Positions 49,581-62,800 of a stretch of DNA of 64,000 bases are shown in pieces. Every line of letters begins with the position of its first letter. Position 1 is the stretch's first letter. Made by a program: the position numbers and the translations under genes. The stretch is from Trichoplusia ni (Eukaryota > Arthropoda > Insecta > Lepidoptera > Noctuidae): positions 1,589,328 through 1,653,327 of the forward strand of contig NC_039480.1 of the NCBI RefSeq assembly GCF_003590095.1, read 5' to 3'. The notes beneath the pieces were generated by a model. That model did not search any database. It saw only the letters and a program-made list of their open reading frames with translations, and was not told where the DNA came from.

Positions 49581-51366
49581 GGGTCCACACGTAGGCCTGC
49601 ACCGCCCGCCTGAATACTAATTATCAATTAGACAACGGACCCAACGGGGTCTTGCGTCTTTTTAGCAGCGTTGCCTGGCACGGATAGATGTTTTCAGTTT
49701 GCGACTTGAGTGGACAGTAGTGAGTGTTTTGGTTCGCAGGTTTTGTAAAATAACGTTACTAAAGTCACTAAACAAAAGCAACATTCAAGACTGAATACCT
49801 AAAATAAAGATGTTGTTAAACCCACACATGCACTCTTTAGGGAATATTTTTTTTTAATATTATTTTTAAGCATCTTTCAGCATAAACAAATTATAAGGTT
49901 ATTAATAAACTTTAAATTTGAAATAATTTCTAATGTAAATTATTGAAAAATAACTTATTTCTTAACATTAGCACTCACTTAAGTAATTTGTTTAAGTGAT
50001 CAACAGTCTATGGACAGCAATTATTTCGGCGCCGTTCTAGAGGTCTATCTAACTGTTATATCTTGTGCGGCTATAAATAAGCAATAAAACTCATTGATGT
50101 AAGTTTTCACAATAAATAATGTCAATAAAGATTGCAAGATGCAATTAATTAAATATGCATAAGCCGTAAAACTGAATCTCTCTTGAAATACGAAAAAAAG
50201 CCCAAGTTACGAGCGGTGGCGAGTTATAGGTATTAGTAGTATAACATACTTGTTAGCCAAGACAAATGAGAAAGCAATTATACTGAGAAAACGAATTACT
50301 TCGATATGACCTGTTCTCAAATCTCCACTCAAAACATAATTATATTATAATTTCAAATTAAGGCTATCTAATCACATAACAAGATCAGGCAGACTGAAAT
50401 CCCAATTTTTAATCAATATTGAGAGCTTGATTGATGGCAATCAGAATTACGAGTACAAATTTACCCTGTATTAAAATTACTTAATCGTAAAAACATCGCA
50501 AATTGTATAAAAAATAAAGAAAAATTCGTTAATCCGCTCTAAGCCTGTACTGAACAACAAACAGTCTTTCCAACATAAAACTGTACTATCCTACATTGCG
50601 TATAGGACTTAATGATTTAAAACACATTTTTAAGTGCTCAACTAGAGAATTTTGACGTCCGTAGCCTTCTGACCGATCAAATATTTACATACAATAATGT
50701 TGTAGGAATCCTGTGTTGCAGAATTTTAATTTATCAGTTACACGTAACTTATGAATAGAAATCGCCTTTATACGTCACGATTCTGAATGTATGGGGACCT
50801 ACAAAGGCTGTAATCTTTACAATGATCAGGTACATTGTATAATGGAAAGTGTAAGCCATAATACATTATTCAGAAAATAGAAAATGTACAGATGAAGCTG
50901 CGTAAAATTTTTCTTTTTTAGATTTAAATAAATACTGGATAGACTAATAAGTAAAAACAACGTGCTTAGGCTAGATAAGATAGGGATTCAAAAAAAAATC
51001 TGTTGTTCTAAAATGGGTCTTAACATATCGAGACGGTGATAAAGTTAGTAGGTAAGTTAGAATTTAGAAGTCAGTCATATTAAAGCCACTGCATCAAAGA
51101 AATCTACTTTCATCAAGTCATAAAATAATATCTTTCAGCACCCACCAACAAAGCTCCAAATTCTCCAATTAGAGATATTTTTCTCCCAAAAATCCATCAT
51201 ATTTAATCAACACCTCTACAATGACCCCGTGTCGTGTCCGTCCCGTCACATGTAACGCGTGTTATTCATTCATCTCTTGATTGATATACAACGAGTCGTC
51301 TTCCGGCCTCCTCTTTACTTCTTACGACTTTTTTTTATAAATTTATCATTTTCGAGATGAAACGGT

Positions 51367-51375
51367 CGCCATCTT
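51367..51375 (+). promoter_or_regulatory. YY1/PHO-type site CGCCATCTT
   Basis: Exact core in the context GTCGCCATCTTTG; a half-CRE, GTGACGTG, follows within about 12 bp. Confidence 0.3.
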
Positions 51376-53925
51376 TGATTCCGTGACGTGATTGAGTGGT
51401 GGTGCTTCCGTTTTAATTAACACCGGTTGATATATTTTCGGTTAAATATATTGTTTTATGTGCTGACGGAGTTTTAAATTTAAGTGGTTTTGATTTAATT
51501 TTGTGGTCATTAATTTTATATTGGGCGTCGCATGATCGATATGCAATGGTTCCTGATATGCATGGTACTGTGGATTAAGTATTCATAATAATTGATTGAT
51601 GTATACTGAGAGACCGTAACTTTTATTTTAATTAATATTTTTATAACTAAAAAGAAAGTTTAATTTTCCTTTATACACACATAAATTAAAATAATGTAAT
51701 AAAATACGGTTCCGTATAATTGTATAAAAATTCGAATTTGATTACAAGATAAAATAAATCACTTCACACTACTTTTAAATTCAATTATCCAAATCGGAAC
51801 GTCTTCATTAATTTAATTATTCCGAACAGTTAACGAGTCATTTGTTCGTTTATTTCATATTTTATTTTAACGGCCTGTAATTAGGTGTCTATAAAGTTTT
51901 AAATCCATGACCGTTGGTAGGAATTTTATAACAGAGTAATTAAATAAGTATGTTAACTGTTACCAGGATTTTTCATGGTCTCAATTTGGACACGAAAAAT
52001 ACCATTTTAGTATTATTTTGAAAGTAAAAAATATCACATTAATCGCAATCTACGGATACCTGATAGTAACTCTTCATCCACGAAAATGATGAATTAAAAA
52101 AAGGTATCTTAAATCGTAAATTATACGCCATGTCGACATACCTATATATTAAATCATATAAAACACATATCTAACTATGAAACAAAAACCAAACATACCG
52201 ATAGACCGTAAAGAAACACTCAAAAAGCAATCAAACGAAATTTAACAACAATGAGATTAATCTACCGTGGTACGCAGTAAAACAAACTCATATAAATATC
52301 GTTAGGAACATTTAAAAAGACATACTATCAGATTTCTCGTCGTAAAAAAAGTTATAAAAATGCCTCTTTTGACAGAGTTTTAATGTTCCACTAAACATTG
52401 TGATATAAAACATTATATCCGGATTGTTAACACGCAGGGTCAATGAACGGTTTTTCAGATCGATTAGTTAACATTTCTTTACCTTAAAATAAAAAAAAAG
52501 TGTTGAAATAAATATATAAAATTAGTCAATACCTGCCATACCTGGTAAGTTCACTAAATAAAAAGCAAATACTATAAAACAGATAGACCATCATCATGTA
52601 TTTTGAACATGCGTTAGAAATTGGAAAGGGTATGATTTGTTTAAAAATACAATTTTAATTTTTTAATTGTTCGAAAAACGTTGGTTACTGTCTGAAAGTT
52701 CAAGCTGCAGTATTTGAGCCCTAGCCCAAATTGAAAGCTGCAACAGGTGTGATTTAAACTCTCGAGCTTACCTATACATTTTTCATTCACGCCTATGAAA
52801 TTGAAAATAAAAGCAGGAAATCTTAAGATACAACACAACATTTACTGCTATATACAATTAAGATTATTTGACGCTAGTCTCTATATCGATTTCCTAATGA
52901 AGCAACGTTGACGCATTAAAAATTCAGTTCTAACATGTTGTGAAGACATTTCGATTCCATAGCTTCTTCACAAACAAAACTCTGTCATAACCCTTAACAG
53001 GCTATGAAAACAGCTCAATATTGATAAAAAATGGCTATAAAGCCGCGGCGCCTCAATCGGAAGACACTAAAACTTTTTATAGCCACGACTGAACCGTTTT
53101 GGCTATAAATAAGGTATTTTGGACGCACGCGCGATTGACGCGGCTGGAACTATAAAACATACCGAAATACGAGCTGTTGCAACTAGTTCGTAAGATAGTG
53201 TTAAATATCCTGCTTTATGGACGCTTTCGACTATGTTGGTGTTCGTTCGATTTTACGAGATTTAAGTAAAACCTTTTTCGTATTTTTTATTTATTTCCTC
53301 CCATCCTCCTTATCCTGGATTATGATAAATGTTCTAATACTTTGACGAAAAATCTCGACTAAATGTCTTATTACTAGAGTTTAAATGTAAAACTGAAAAG
53401 ATAAATCATATTACACTGAAAGCTCTTGCCTCTCGATAGAAATTTCGGCCCACAAAACCAGCATTTCCTTCGAAACAATAAAAACAATTAATAGTAAACA
53501 ATTTCTATGACCATCAACGACAAACATTAGCCTTTCGGATCACATTAACCGTCATTATTCGAAAATTCAAATCGGGAATGGTACGTAAAACGCACGAAAC
53601 ATCGAAACGCCACAATAATAATACGTCAACGCCACATCGCTATCTAAACTGCGTTTGAAACGCGTCCGTCAGTGTGAGGGCTGAGTGTGTATCGGTGTCT
53701 ACACGTCTCCGCTCTGTTGTGCACTTATTTATTATGTCCGTCTGTTCGGACTTGGGTGTGGACTTCTTTTTTTCGTCTAACGATCGATAGGGTGACAATT
53801 AATTGCGATTTTGTGGTGTTTTTAATTTTGTCATTAATTATATTTATACCTGAGAAAAGGTTTGTTTTAGTGTAATTCCGAAACTGTGGTTGATTTCCCA
53901 AAAAAGATGATAAAAAAGTAAGGTT

Positions 53926-53952
53926 TTTTGTTGCACGCATTATGCAACAAAA
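53926..53952. repeat. 10-bp hairpin
   Basis: TTTTGTTGCA (53926-53935) and TGCAACAAAA (53943-53952) pair perfectly around a seven-base loop. A stem of this size is near what chance could give in 64 kb. Confidence 0.5.
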
Positions 53953-56162
53953 CATTCATGCATGTATATTATTGTACATTAGCAATTCTGGTACTAATTT
54001 GCCTCGGTAACTGAAACTGAAAAAAAATTGTGACCAAAGTAGGAAAACTCAGTCCTGAAAGAATGGATTTAGTTTAAATCGTTTGGTTATTTTTTACTAT
54101 TTCTATTGATGAAGGTTGTGTGCCGGTGTCCATATGTCTTAAGACCGCTGGCACAAGCACTAATTTATTATATCTGTCTGCGGTCATGGGTACTTTTATT
54201 TGTGTAAACAATATAAAAGATTGCAGGCGTCGATTGATCGTAGCGCAGATTTATTTTACACTTCTTAGATTAAGAGAGGGCAGTAAGCTAACGTTTTTAT
54301 GGGAAAGGAGCGTAGTGCTTTCAAATGTGACATGGAATCAAATAAAAAATGAAAAATATGTTATTGATAAAATATTTTACGACCAAAGCGTAAGTCAGTC
54401 TATAAACAGAAAAATCTCAAGCTTTTATGAGACTTAGGTAAAAGTAGTAAGGAATTATGTTCATTTGGATTTAAATATAGCCTTGTCCGGAGATATCTTA
54501 AGTCGCTTCCACCCTACTAGATTGACTCAAGAGATTGAAAAAGAAAATGGCACGTCTTTTCTCTTAGAGATATATGACTAAACAGCACTCTCTATTCTCA
54601 GTTACAATGGTACCTGCCTGACCTTTTCAGAAGGTATTTTTACACTGATCTATATTTTGAAAATGTTTATTATAATGCAACATTGTAAAGTGCATAGATA
54701 ACACTAAAACTGAATTTATAGAATAACAGTGAAGCCAATAATTACAGACTCTCATATCGCTATCTGCCGCGTGGGCTAGGGTGACAAAGCGTCGCATGTC
54801 TGCGGACAATGTGCGCGGGACACGCGGACAGCGTGTTCACACGATCAGATTGCGCCTGCTTTATGGCACCGAACCGAACCCATTAGTACCGGCTGCTCGA
54901 ATTACCTAATTAGAATTACATGGCGAACTAACAACCGGTTTTTAGATTTCGCTATTCGTGTGTCGCGATCTAGATTGTGGCGTGTGGGTTTTTAGTTGTT
55001 GGATTGGTGGGAATGATTTTAGATATTTTTATTTGCGCTGACTTTTGCGCGCTTTTCACGTGACTTCTCCGTGATAAATGCGGGAAACGTTCACTTTTAT
55101 TACAGGCCTTTTGTTTTTTCCTACTCGTTTGCTCTGATTTGTGTACAATGCACACGCATTTAGAAGCAACAAGTTACTCATACATGATTCAAACTCGTAG
55201 TTTTGTGACGGGGTCAGCCTACACTGAATGAAATCTCGAGTGACAAGTGCATTGACTTTATTTCTGTTATACGGTAATGCGTCTCCGATTGTTATTATTA
55301 GTCACAGCATGCGTTGTAAATTTTATTATAATCGATTTCCACTTTCATCCGATTCTCGGAACGGACGCGAACATAAAAAGTATCTTTATCCGACACAACA
55401 CAATAACGTTATCGTTGAAATATCGATACAATTTCCATGATCAGTAAAATAAAATCGGACTGTCTTGACGTTTGTTCAAATTTATATGCGCGCGCGTCCA
55501 GCGCAAGATTGTCGTAAAGTTGAGGATGTTATGTTCGTTGATAAGTGCGATGTCGGGTATCGGACTGTCCCACGTGACAGGTTTATTGTGGACACCCTAC
55601 TAAATGGGGTGATTCGTTTTGCGAAAAAAAGTATATTTATGAGCATTATATTAAATTTTAAACGAGTTTTCGATTTGTTTATTATGTATCTTCAGCGGTT
55701 ATTAATTTATTTTTTATGATTGCATATTTAGTATCGCTACAGTGTTACGTCAAAATATGAAAATCGTTTGTTTGATGGCTGGAACATTTGTCGACACACA
55801 AATGATATAAAATAATATTGTAACATAAAAAGTTTATTATCTATCTAAATTGTATTTTATTATTTACAACACAAGCGTATTTAGATATTTTTATATTGGT
55901 ATTTAAAAATATTATCTCGTACGTGCCCATAAATCAATAATGTTAAATCGTACTTATTTAAATGTTGGAAAAGTTGTCATTCCTTTTTATACTCAACGTC
56001 AACATCTTAATAGGGTGCAATTTACAGTGCACAAAAAAAACTAAAAATGTAGTTGTATATTCATGCGATTTCTTTCCCTTGTCCATAGTACAGATGTACC
56101 CATATCTAGCTTTATAAAGCTATATAATTCTAAGTCACTTACAGTGTTATCAAAATTGTTAA

Positions 56163-56335
56163 CTTTTCCCAACTTTTTTGTTCCTGTCTTCAGGTGCGTC
56201 CGGAATCCATTTATTTCTGTTTATCTGTTGACATTCGCCCGTCCGACCCCAAAATTATTGTCAAATCATCAATCACTACTCTACGCAGACAAATCCATCA
56301 TTCGCTTAATTAATTTGTCAAACAAACTTGTTGAG
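56163..56335 (+). promoter_or_regulatory. Candidate recursive splice site with possible 142-nt exon
   Basis: A long pyrimidine-rich tract (56164-56190) ends in CAG (56191-56193) and directly abuts GTGCGT (56194-56199). A donor GAG|GTGAGC after 56335 would close a 142-nt recursive exon. The acceptor half is strong and the abutting donor is moderate. A 158-codon frame (56063-56539) runs across it without a domain; I do not call it coding. Confidence 0.3.
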
Positions 56336-57003
56336 GTGAGCTGTGAAATTCAAAATTTAGCAAAATTGAACTTTACGGACTTAACTTTAAAGTTTGGAAA
56401 TATAACTGCAGCTAAATATAGTATGTTGGTATTTTTACGTCACAGTAAAGTGATAGTTTCATTTCATACAAGGGGTGTTTACCTGGTGTTAAACGCGCAA
56501 TCGATCACCGTGTGCGCCGGCGCCGAAGCGTCGCGATAACTCGATAAAAAAATGACAGGAAATCGATACGAAAATTTCTTAAAAGTATTATTAGTTGTTT
56601 ACACTATCATATTATTTAGTGTTTACCAAGAAAACACAGATATCATGTAGGTAGGTTGGTCTTTAATTCCTAATTGTGTATGTAATTACAATTACTATCA
56701 ATGAATAGACGAACAAAGGCAAACCAAGAAACAACAAAAAATCTATACAATGCACTTTTGTAATTATAAAACAGTTAAAGAATTACACAATTAGAATTCG
56801 GAATTACACAATAGACTCATATTTTTCTATGAACTCTTACAGTAAATTTACTAGTACCTTGAAAATCGCAAATTCAAAAACAAAAGTCAAGCACTAGAAA
56901 CAATAGCTCACGCTTTGGTTAGGCTCGGACCACACTGGCGACAGTGATGATGGATCGCACGATTGTCTAGCACTGCCTATCAATCACCGGACGCCGGACC
57001 GTC

Positions 57004-57036
57004 GCCGGACAGACGCCGGACAGACGTCGGACGACC
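57004..57036. repeat. 11-bp tandem repeat, three copies
   Basis: GCCGGACAGAC occurs twice exactly (57004-57014, 57015-57025) and once altered (57026-57036), preceded by a related CCGGACGCCGGACC run. The GGAC words link it to the GACGGAC clusters elsewhere. Confidence 0.7.
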
Positions 57037-57939
57037 AGGCCGTCGCGTTGACGTCTTGATCAATCAAAACCCTTTTAACTGATGTATTAACGTGCCATTT
57101 TGATCTTGTGTGGTATTTAGATTCGGTGATAGGAAAAAATGAGAGAGTTCGTTAAAAGCATTATTTGAAGTTTTTCTTCCTTCGAATACTTAAAGGCAAT
57201 TTAACCTCGGGATGTTCTCAAATCTATCTGTTTCTATGATACACGTTGTCGTCAGAGAACAGGTGATTTTAACCGATTGACGTTTCAGTACTCCATTGTA
57301 TTGTGTAAGCTAGCGATACGTAACTTAAGCGCACGTTTCCCCCATTATTTTCTATTTAAAACATTTTAAATTACTGTGTCGTAATTTCAAGTAATAGTAG
57401 TTTATTACTGCAGAATAGCAAAATACTAGTAATTAATATACTGGGTTATTAATTAGGATACAAACAATTAAAAATACACTGCATTTCAACAACACATTCT
57501 TCACCCGACGTTGTATTTTTTTTCACAAGTTTACGTCTCAAGTATTTGGCGCTCAATCGACTGTTACGTTCTCAAGCTACTTATTAGCTGTACTTAAGCT
57601 ACGGATGTGAATAGCAACAGCAAACTTGCATTCAATAGCTTATAATTATCCTTTAGTTATAGCGTTAAGTTACTGGAATCCGCATAAAAAGCACAATGTT
57701 TTATCATGCCATTTTTGAACTCGAAAAAAACATTTATGTGGCAAATTGTTTTCACTGTTGTAAATTCTATTATTCCTAGCCAGAGCTAGACTAGCTCTCA
57801 GCTCTCTTGCACACCAATCTGTCATCACATCGCGTGCGCAAAGGCAGCATCGCCATCGATCTGTTCGAAAAACAAAATTCAAACCGTTTGCGTGCGAAAC
57901 CCAATTTATTCTAACCCTTCAGCCTATTTGTCAATTACA

Positions 57940-58035
57940 CGTCGCATATCCGATTTGCCGCCATCTTGGTTCTCGTGTAAATGTCAACCGGCGGTCGACC
58001 AATTACAAGTGTGTGCAGCGCAGGCGCACGTTGAC
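57940..58035. promoter_or_regulatory. YY1/PHO-like plus NRF1-like motif block
   Basis: CGCCATCTT (57959-57967, in the fuller form GCCGCCATCTTGG), CAATTACAAG (58000-58009) and GCGCAGGCGCA (58018-58028) lie within 70 bp. The same three words, in a different order and orientation, occur at 6497-6535. It may be a promoter-type or Polycomb-type element. No transcript can be assigned. Confidence 0.4.
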
Positions 58036-58559
58036 GGTAACAACGCACCGCGATACCATAAAGTTTCGAGCCATTTATAGAAGTGAAATCTGCTTCGGTC
58101 AGATCGGCTGTTCCAATTAATGCAGACGCGCGATGTCCGATAGGCTGTACTTACGACGTACGTTTATTTGTAGGCTGGCTTTGCGACTGATTTTCTAAAG
58201 GCTACCTAATGTCAAGCTGCAACTTGATAGCTTCGCGCGGGGGTTGGAGTTTTGGAGCATGTGGGTTGTGGGCATTGATGATAGAAGTGGATTTGGGATG
58301 GTTATAGAGTATTTCGCTTGAAGAATACTTTGTTGTGTGAACTTATCAAGCTTTATTTATTAATTCATTTTGAGACCAGATGGACCCCTTCTCTGCTGCA
58401 ATCGATTTAGATAGAATAGACAACAGTAGCTCTCTATTTACTTATGCTTTTCTTACTACAACACATTTCCCCGCAATACTAGCATCAAATACATAATGCA
58501 CCCGCGAAATTATACCACAAGAGCATCGCCGTGAATTACTATCAAGCTACATTGTAGGA

Positions 58560-59830
58560 GGACATCAGCGGGTCCGATAATTTAATGGCATCGCTCGCCA
58601 CCCGCAATTTAATGTAACACCGAACAACCCCAGGGCATTAATAATTTTCTCCGAGTTCGCCCATTGTACTACCGGAGGGACACTCACGATCTTAGACATC
58701 ATCGGTGCCTATCGTAATTCCACCGCATCCCATGTACAGAGCCTTCTAACTTAATATGTGCATCACGAAGCACGCGTATATGGTGCGCGCATCCCGCCCA
58801 GCCGCGGCCGGCCAATCCTATCGCGCATTTTAAATGCCGCCGCGCATTGTATGTATATCGAGTGGCCCGCGAATAAATTGAGTTCTTGACGCGCGTCACC
58901 AGCCCGCGACGCGGCGACGTCTCCGCGCGATAATCCGCAGCGGATTTAAAACCGCTTATCCCCAACACTCTCGGGCCGAGGAATCTCCCTCCTAAACCTA
59001 CAAATCAATCGTACGCCCGCACTCCATAAATTAAGAGGCGAAACAATGACCCTAAATTATTGGGCCGTCTCCTTTATCGGGCGCCTCCGTATTGTTCGTT
59101 TTTTTAAACGACTCCTTACACAAATGAGACTCGGCTCGGACTTATTAGGTTTCGGTATTTCGCTCGCGGAGATCGACAGCCGCGATAGCGTCTGTGGGAA
59201 TGCACGCCGGACTGACGACGCGTTCGCTTTAATTATTCGACTTCCTCGTGCGTCTGAGACAATGGCGTTAGGTGCGGATCCGGGGCGCGTGCTGCTCCGG
59301 CTAACGATCACCGGCGGGTATCTGGTATTCCATCACGGGGGACGTCGGCGCGTTATTTTTCCCCGCAGCTAGCCGTTTATGCCTCACATTAACATAAAAC
59401 AAGCGGGCATGCGGCGGCCGCGTCCATATTTCTGCTACCGTCGTGACGGCCGGCCTCGGTATTGTGCGCCGATACAGATCTCTGGACGCATGTGCACGCT
59501 GCCACTGGATATTTAGAAGCTGTCTCTTAAATTCGCGTCCGCGGCGACTTAACGAGTCGCATTCTGCGTATAGGACATGCGATCGGCTATTGTCCATTTG
59601 TGGAGCGGTAATGATAATTTTGCGGAGGTTAATGCGAGTGGAGTTTTCTAAGTGGGGAGTTGACGCGTTCCATTAGGGCGGGGGATGGTTTCATAAATAT
59701 TTTATTGGTTGTGAGCCGGGGCGGTTGGCGCTCTCATTACGCGGCGCAGACGCCCGAGATCATTAGTCGGTGATAAAATGCGGTCGAGAGGCGTCCTCTC
59801 TCAGAATCGGTGCATTCTTTACACGTTAGA
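58560..59830. promoter_or_regulatory. Long GC/CpG-rich island, likely conserved element
   Basis: About 1.3 kb of markedly GC- and CpG-rich sequence with many mixed-composition words. Open frames appear on both strands (59046-59372, 59057-59311, 59301-59597, 58699-58968), as expected from few stop codons in such DNA; none has a domain or splice support. It is not repeat-like. It could be a conserved non-coding element, a CpG-rich promoter or an unrecognised exon cluster; I favour regulatory DNA. Confidence 0.4.
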
Positions 59831-62800
59831 CTCGCCGAGGACCTGGCTTTTGTTTTCGCGTTCGCCACCTTTATAATTACTGGCTTTAGGGTTAATGGAC
59901 TGGTTAATGTTGGTTTTGTTCGTTTGGTCCCCTCGCTTTAATTGATTGGGAATCGCCTTTTCTGTTTCTGAATTTTACATGAACGTAATTCATCATTGAT
60001 TGGACTTCGAACAATTTTAACTTCGATTGACTACCTACCTAACCATGGACTTTTGTAAAAAATCAAAACCTACCACCGTATGCCATCAAATATTTAAACT
60101 AAAACCAAAACAGACTTTCTAGTTATTATGTAAAAACCAGCCAAACTGTTTCATAAAGTTTACATAAACACTACACTGAAACTTTCTCAAAACCAACCCT
60201 AAAATGCAAAGATGGAAAAAAAGAGGCAAAATCTTAGCCAGCGAATAGGTAATGAGTCTCTATCTATTCCAGTGCAATCTAGTCTGAATATCATACAGTA
60301 CGTCTGAAGTCAAGTGTTCCCGACAAGCGATATGGTAATGAAACCCGATCGGAACATTCTCCAGTTAAAGATGACTCTTAATGTGCATCTAAATACTATA
60401 TAAAATAGTCGGCGAGCTTGCGGACAGACGGCCGGGGAATGCGTCGAGCCATAACCATTGTATATTCTCTTTTGTTTATTAAAATAGCTTTTGTTTTGTT
60501 TTTTATAAGTACACACAATTTACAGAGGGACAGGAGCTTGGAAAATAATATCAAATAATACGCTTAAAAATAAAATTATTTAAAATTTTATTCGGATTTG
60601 TCAGTGCAACGATTATAATTATCGTATTATGTCTTTAAAGAATTATTTAAACTAATTGTGCATATCAGTTATCTGACATGACAATAAAATTACGAGCGCG
60701 TATTAACATTCGAGCTGTTATCAGTTTAGGTAATTCAATTGGAAAATTAGACATATATCATGACTTAATTATCTGATAAAGTACCAAGTGACAAATGAGA
60801 AGTACCAGAGTGACGAATAAGTCGATTATATCTTATTATTATCCTAATCGGTTTAGTCGTCAGATGATTTTTACCTAAAATATACATTTTAATAAAAAAC
60901 TACGACTTAAGATAAAATCGTGATTGGATTATTTATTAGATGGATACAACATTAAAACTTATTTTTGAGTCATAAACTTATAAAATGGAGTCTCATTAGA
61001 GGGCTCTACGGAAACATAACAATTTGGTTAACAGATGCTCAGATTAGCTTATAAAACAAATAAACAAAAACGAATTGACCTGGCAACTTAAAGACTAACG
61101 ACAGTACAAAATTCTTTGCAATTTAAATAATAAAAAATATTGGTGTACAAAAAAAGGTAAAATTCTTTTGTCCTTATTTCCTACGCTCGCCATCCGGGCG
61201 GGCCGTGTGTCCGGCCACTGGGCAGTGCATCGCGCACTCGCGCACTCGCGTTATGGTAATGTGATCGAGTCCGAAATTGGACTCTCTGACCGCAGAAGGA
61301 TTTCACACACTTGGATTTATATACTGGCATATTTTAGTCGAGGGTCTTAGAATGCGAGACTATTCTAATAAGTCTGGACTCTGGACCTAAGTGGTGTTTC
61401 GATTCGTATCTAAGAACTACGTGCGGACGACAGGTTTGATAAATAAAATGAGATTTTTATTAGAAGGTTTGTACAAGAGGTCTTTCCCTGCAAATTGGTT
61501 TGACCATCAACCTTCCTTGCAATCCTTTATATTACCTTGCATTTTTTTCTAAATAAGGAAATGCACAAAATGTAATCTGTTGATAATATCTAAATTGAAA
61601 CTAACCTAACATAACTATTTAATTTGATATCACAACCAACTGCACCATCATTATGTCCATGATTATCATTATCTGATACATGATATAGTTACTCTATGAC
61701 TATGTAATATATCTTATCTTTAACCAAAATACAAGGATTATTAACTAATACCATTGGAGTTAAACAAAAACTCTTCCAAAGTCCAACTCATTAATATTTC
61801 TGATTACTTTATGTTCCACGCTTCAATTGTTTCACATTCCTTGTTCTTTTCAACGCTATTGGTATTATCGGCTGTTATTACTAGTCCAAGTATACTACAC
61901 TTGTGTGTAGAGCTTCTAATGAATGTTTTACATGAATAATTATTTGTTTTTCAAATGAAACTACTAAGCGTGAGGTCTCAGGGTTATTTTTCAGACCAAA
62001 TGTTTTGGAGTTTTTCTAGAAAGACTAATCGTGATAATTATCTAATTGGTTCCTCCATGAGTCTTAGACACAAATTGATTAACCTTTTATGCTTGGAACA
62101 ACAGGCACAGTGAGAACAAGAATGCACGTTTTAATTTCTCAACCCTAAACTCACTTTCGTCGGCCACTTCGACAGCGCTATCACAAAATCATTTTTCATA
62201 ATTGCGATTGCTCGATCAATCTTGCGTCGTCGGAAGCCACTCAACCTCGCCCAGTTCCCCATAGATTTCTGTGTATTATTGTTGTTTATTTTTTGACTGA
62301 TAGCCCACTAACTGACCCACTTGCTTTATCGCTACCACACGCGATTAGACGGTTACGTTAAATACACACGAATAGTTAATGAAAATGATGAATTCTTCGG
62401 TGGTCGATGTGTATCGGGACTGTTTATCGCGTGATTGTTTTTTGAGGGTTAAGTGCCAGTCGACTTGTTATAATACCCGCAAAGAAAGTTTTCAAACATT
62501 GAGAATGAAAATAAACAACTGAATGACTTGAATTAAGGTCTTACAAAAGTATGTAGAATTTTTATCAATCGTAGGGGCTAAGTTTGTTTCAAGAAGATTA
62601 AGGTCATTGTAGGTTATTTTTAATTTTAATACAGAAGATAAAGAATGGCACAGAACTAAAATTGATGGACTGACAAGTGATAAAGTTATTGATCGGCTTA
62701 TAAGGAATGCTTAAAATATTCCATTGTTACGACAATCTATAAATGCATGTAGTAAGTATCTTATCAAGTATTAAAAATAATTACGACTATTTTATAGGTA

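Larger units (their letters stand above)
48120..56170. other. AT-rich non-coding stretch
   Basis: No gene is supported. A moderately GC-rich patch at about 48810-49040 has overlapping open frames (104 and 85 codons) without domains. A GC hairpin islet lies at 49533-49580, a CGCCATCTT site at 51367, TGATTGAT sites at 49306, 50428, 51278 and 51593, a 10-bp stem at 53926-53952, and a 6-bp stem at 54820-54836. The interval 49800-51200 and 51600-53100 is plain AT-rich sequence in which I see nothing. Confidence 0.6.
56340..58560. other. Non-coding stretch with two GC-rich patches
   Basis: No gene is supported. One patch (about 56930-57060) holds an 11-bp tandem repeat; another (57940-58050) holds YY1- and NRF1-like motifs. 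The rest is AT-rich and shows nothing I can name. Confidence 0.6.

Noticed and set aside
56063..56539. 158-codon open frame on the + strand, the longest in the window
   Set aside because: No domain, signal or homology that I recognise; it runs straight through a pyrimidine tract and splice-like junction, and an open frame this long is not surprising among six frames of 64 kb.
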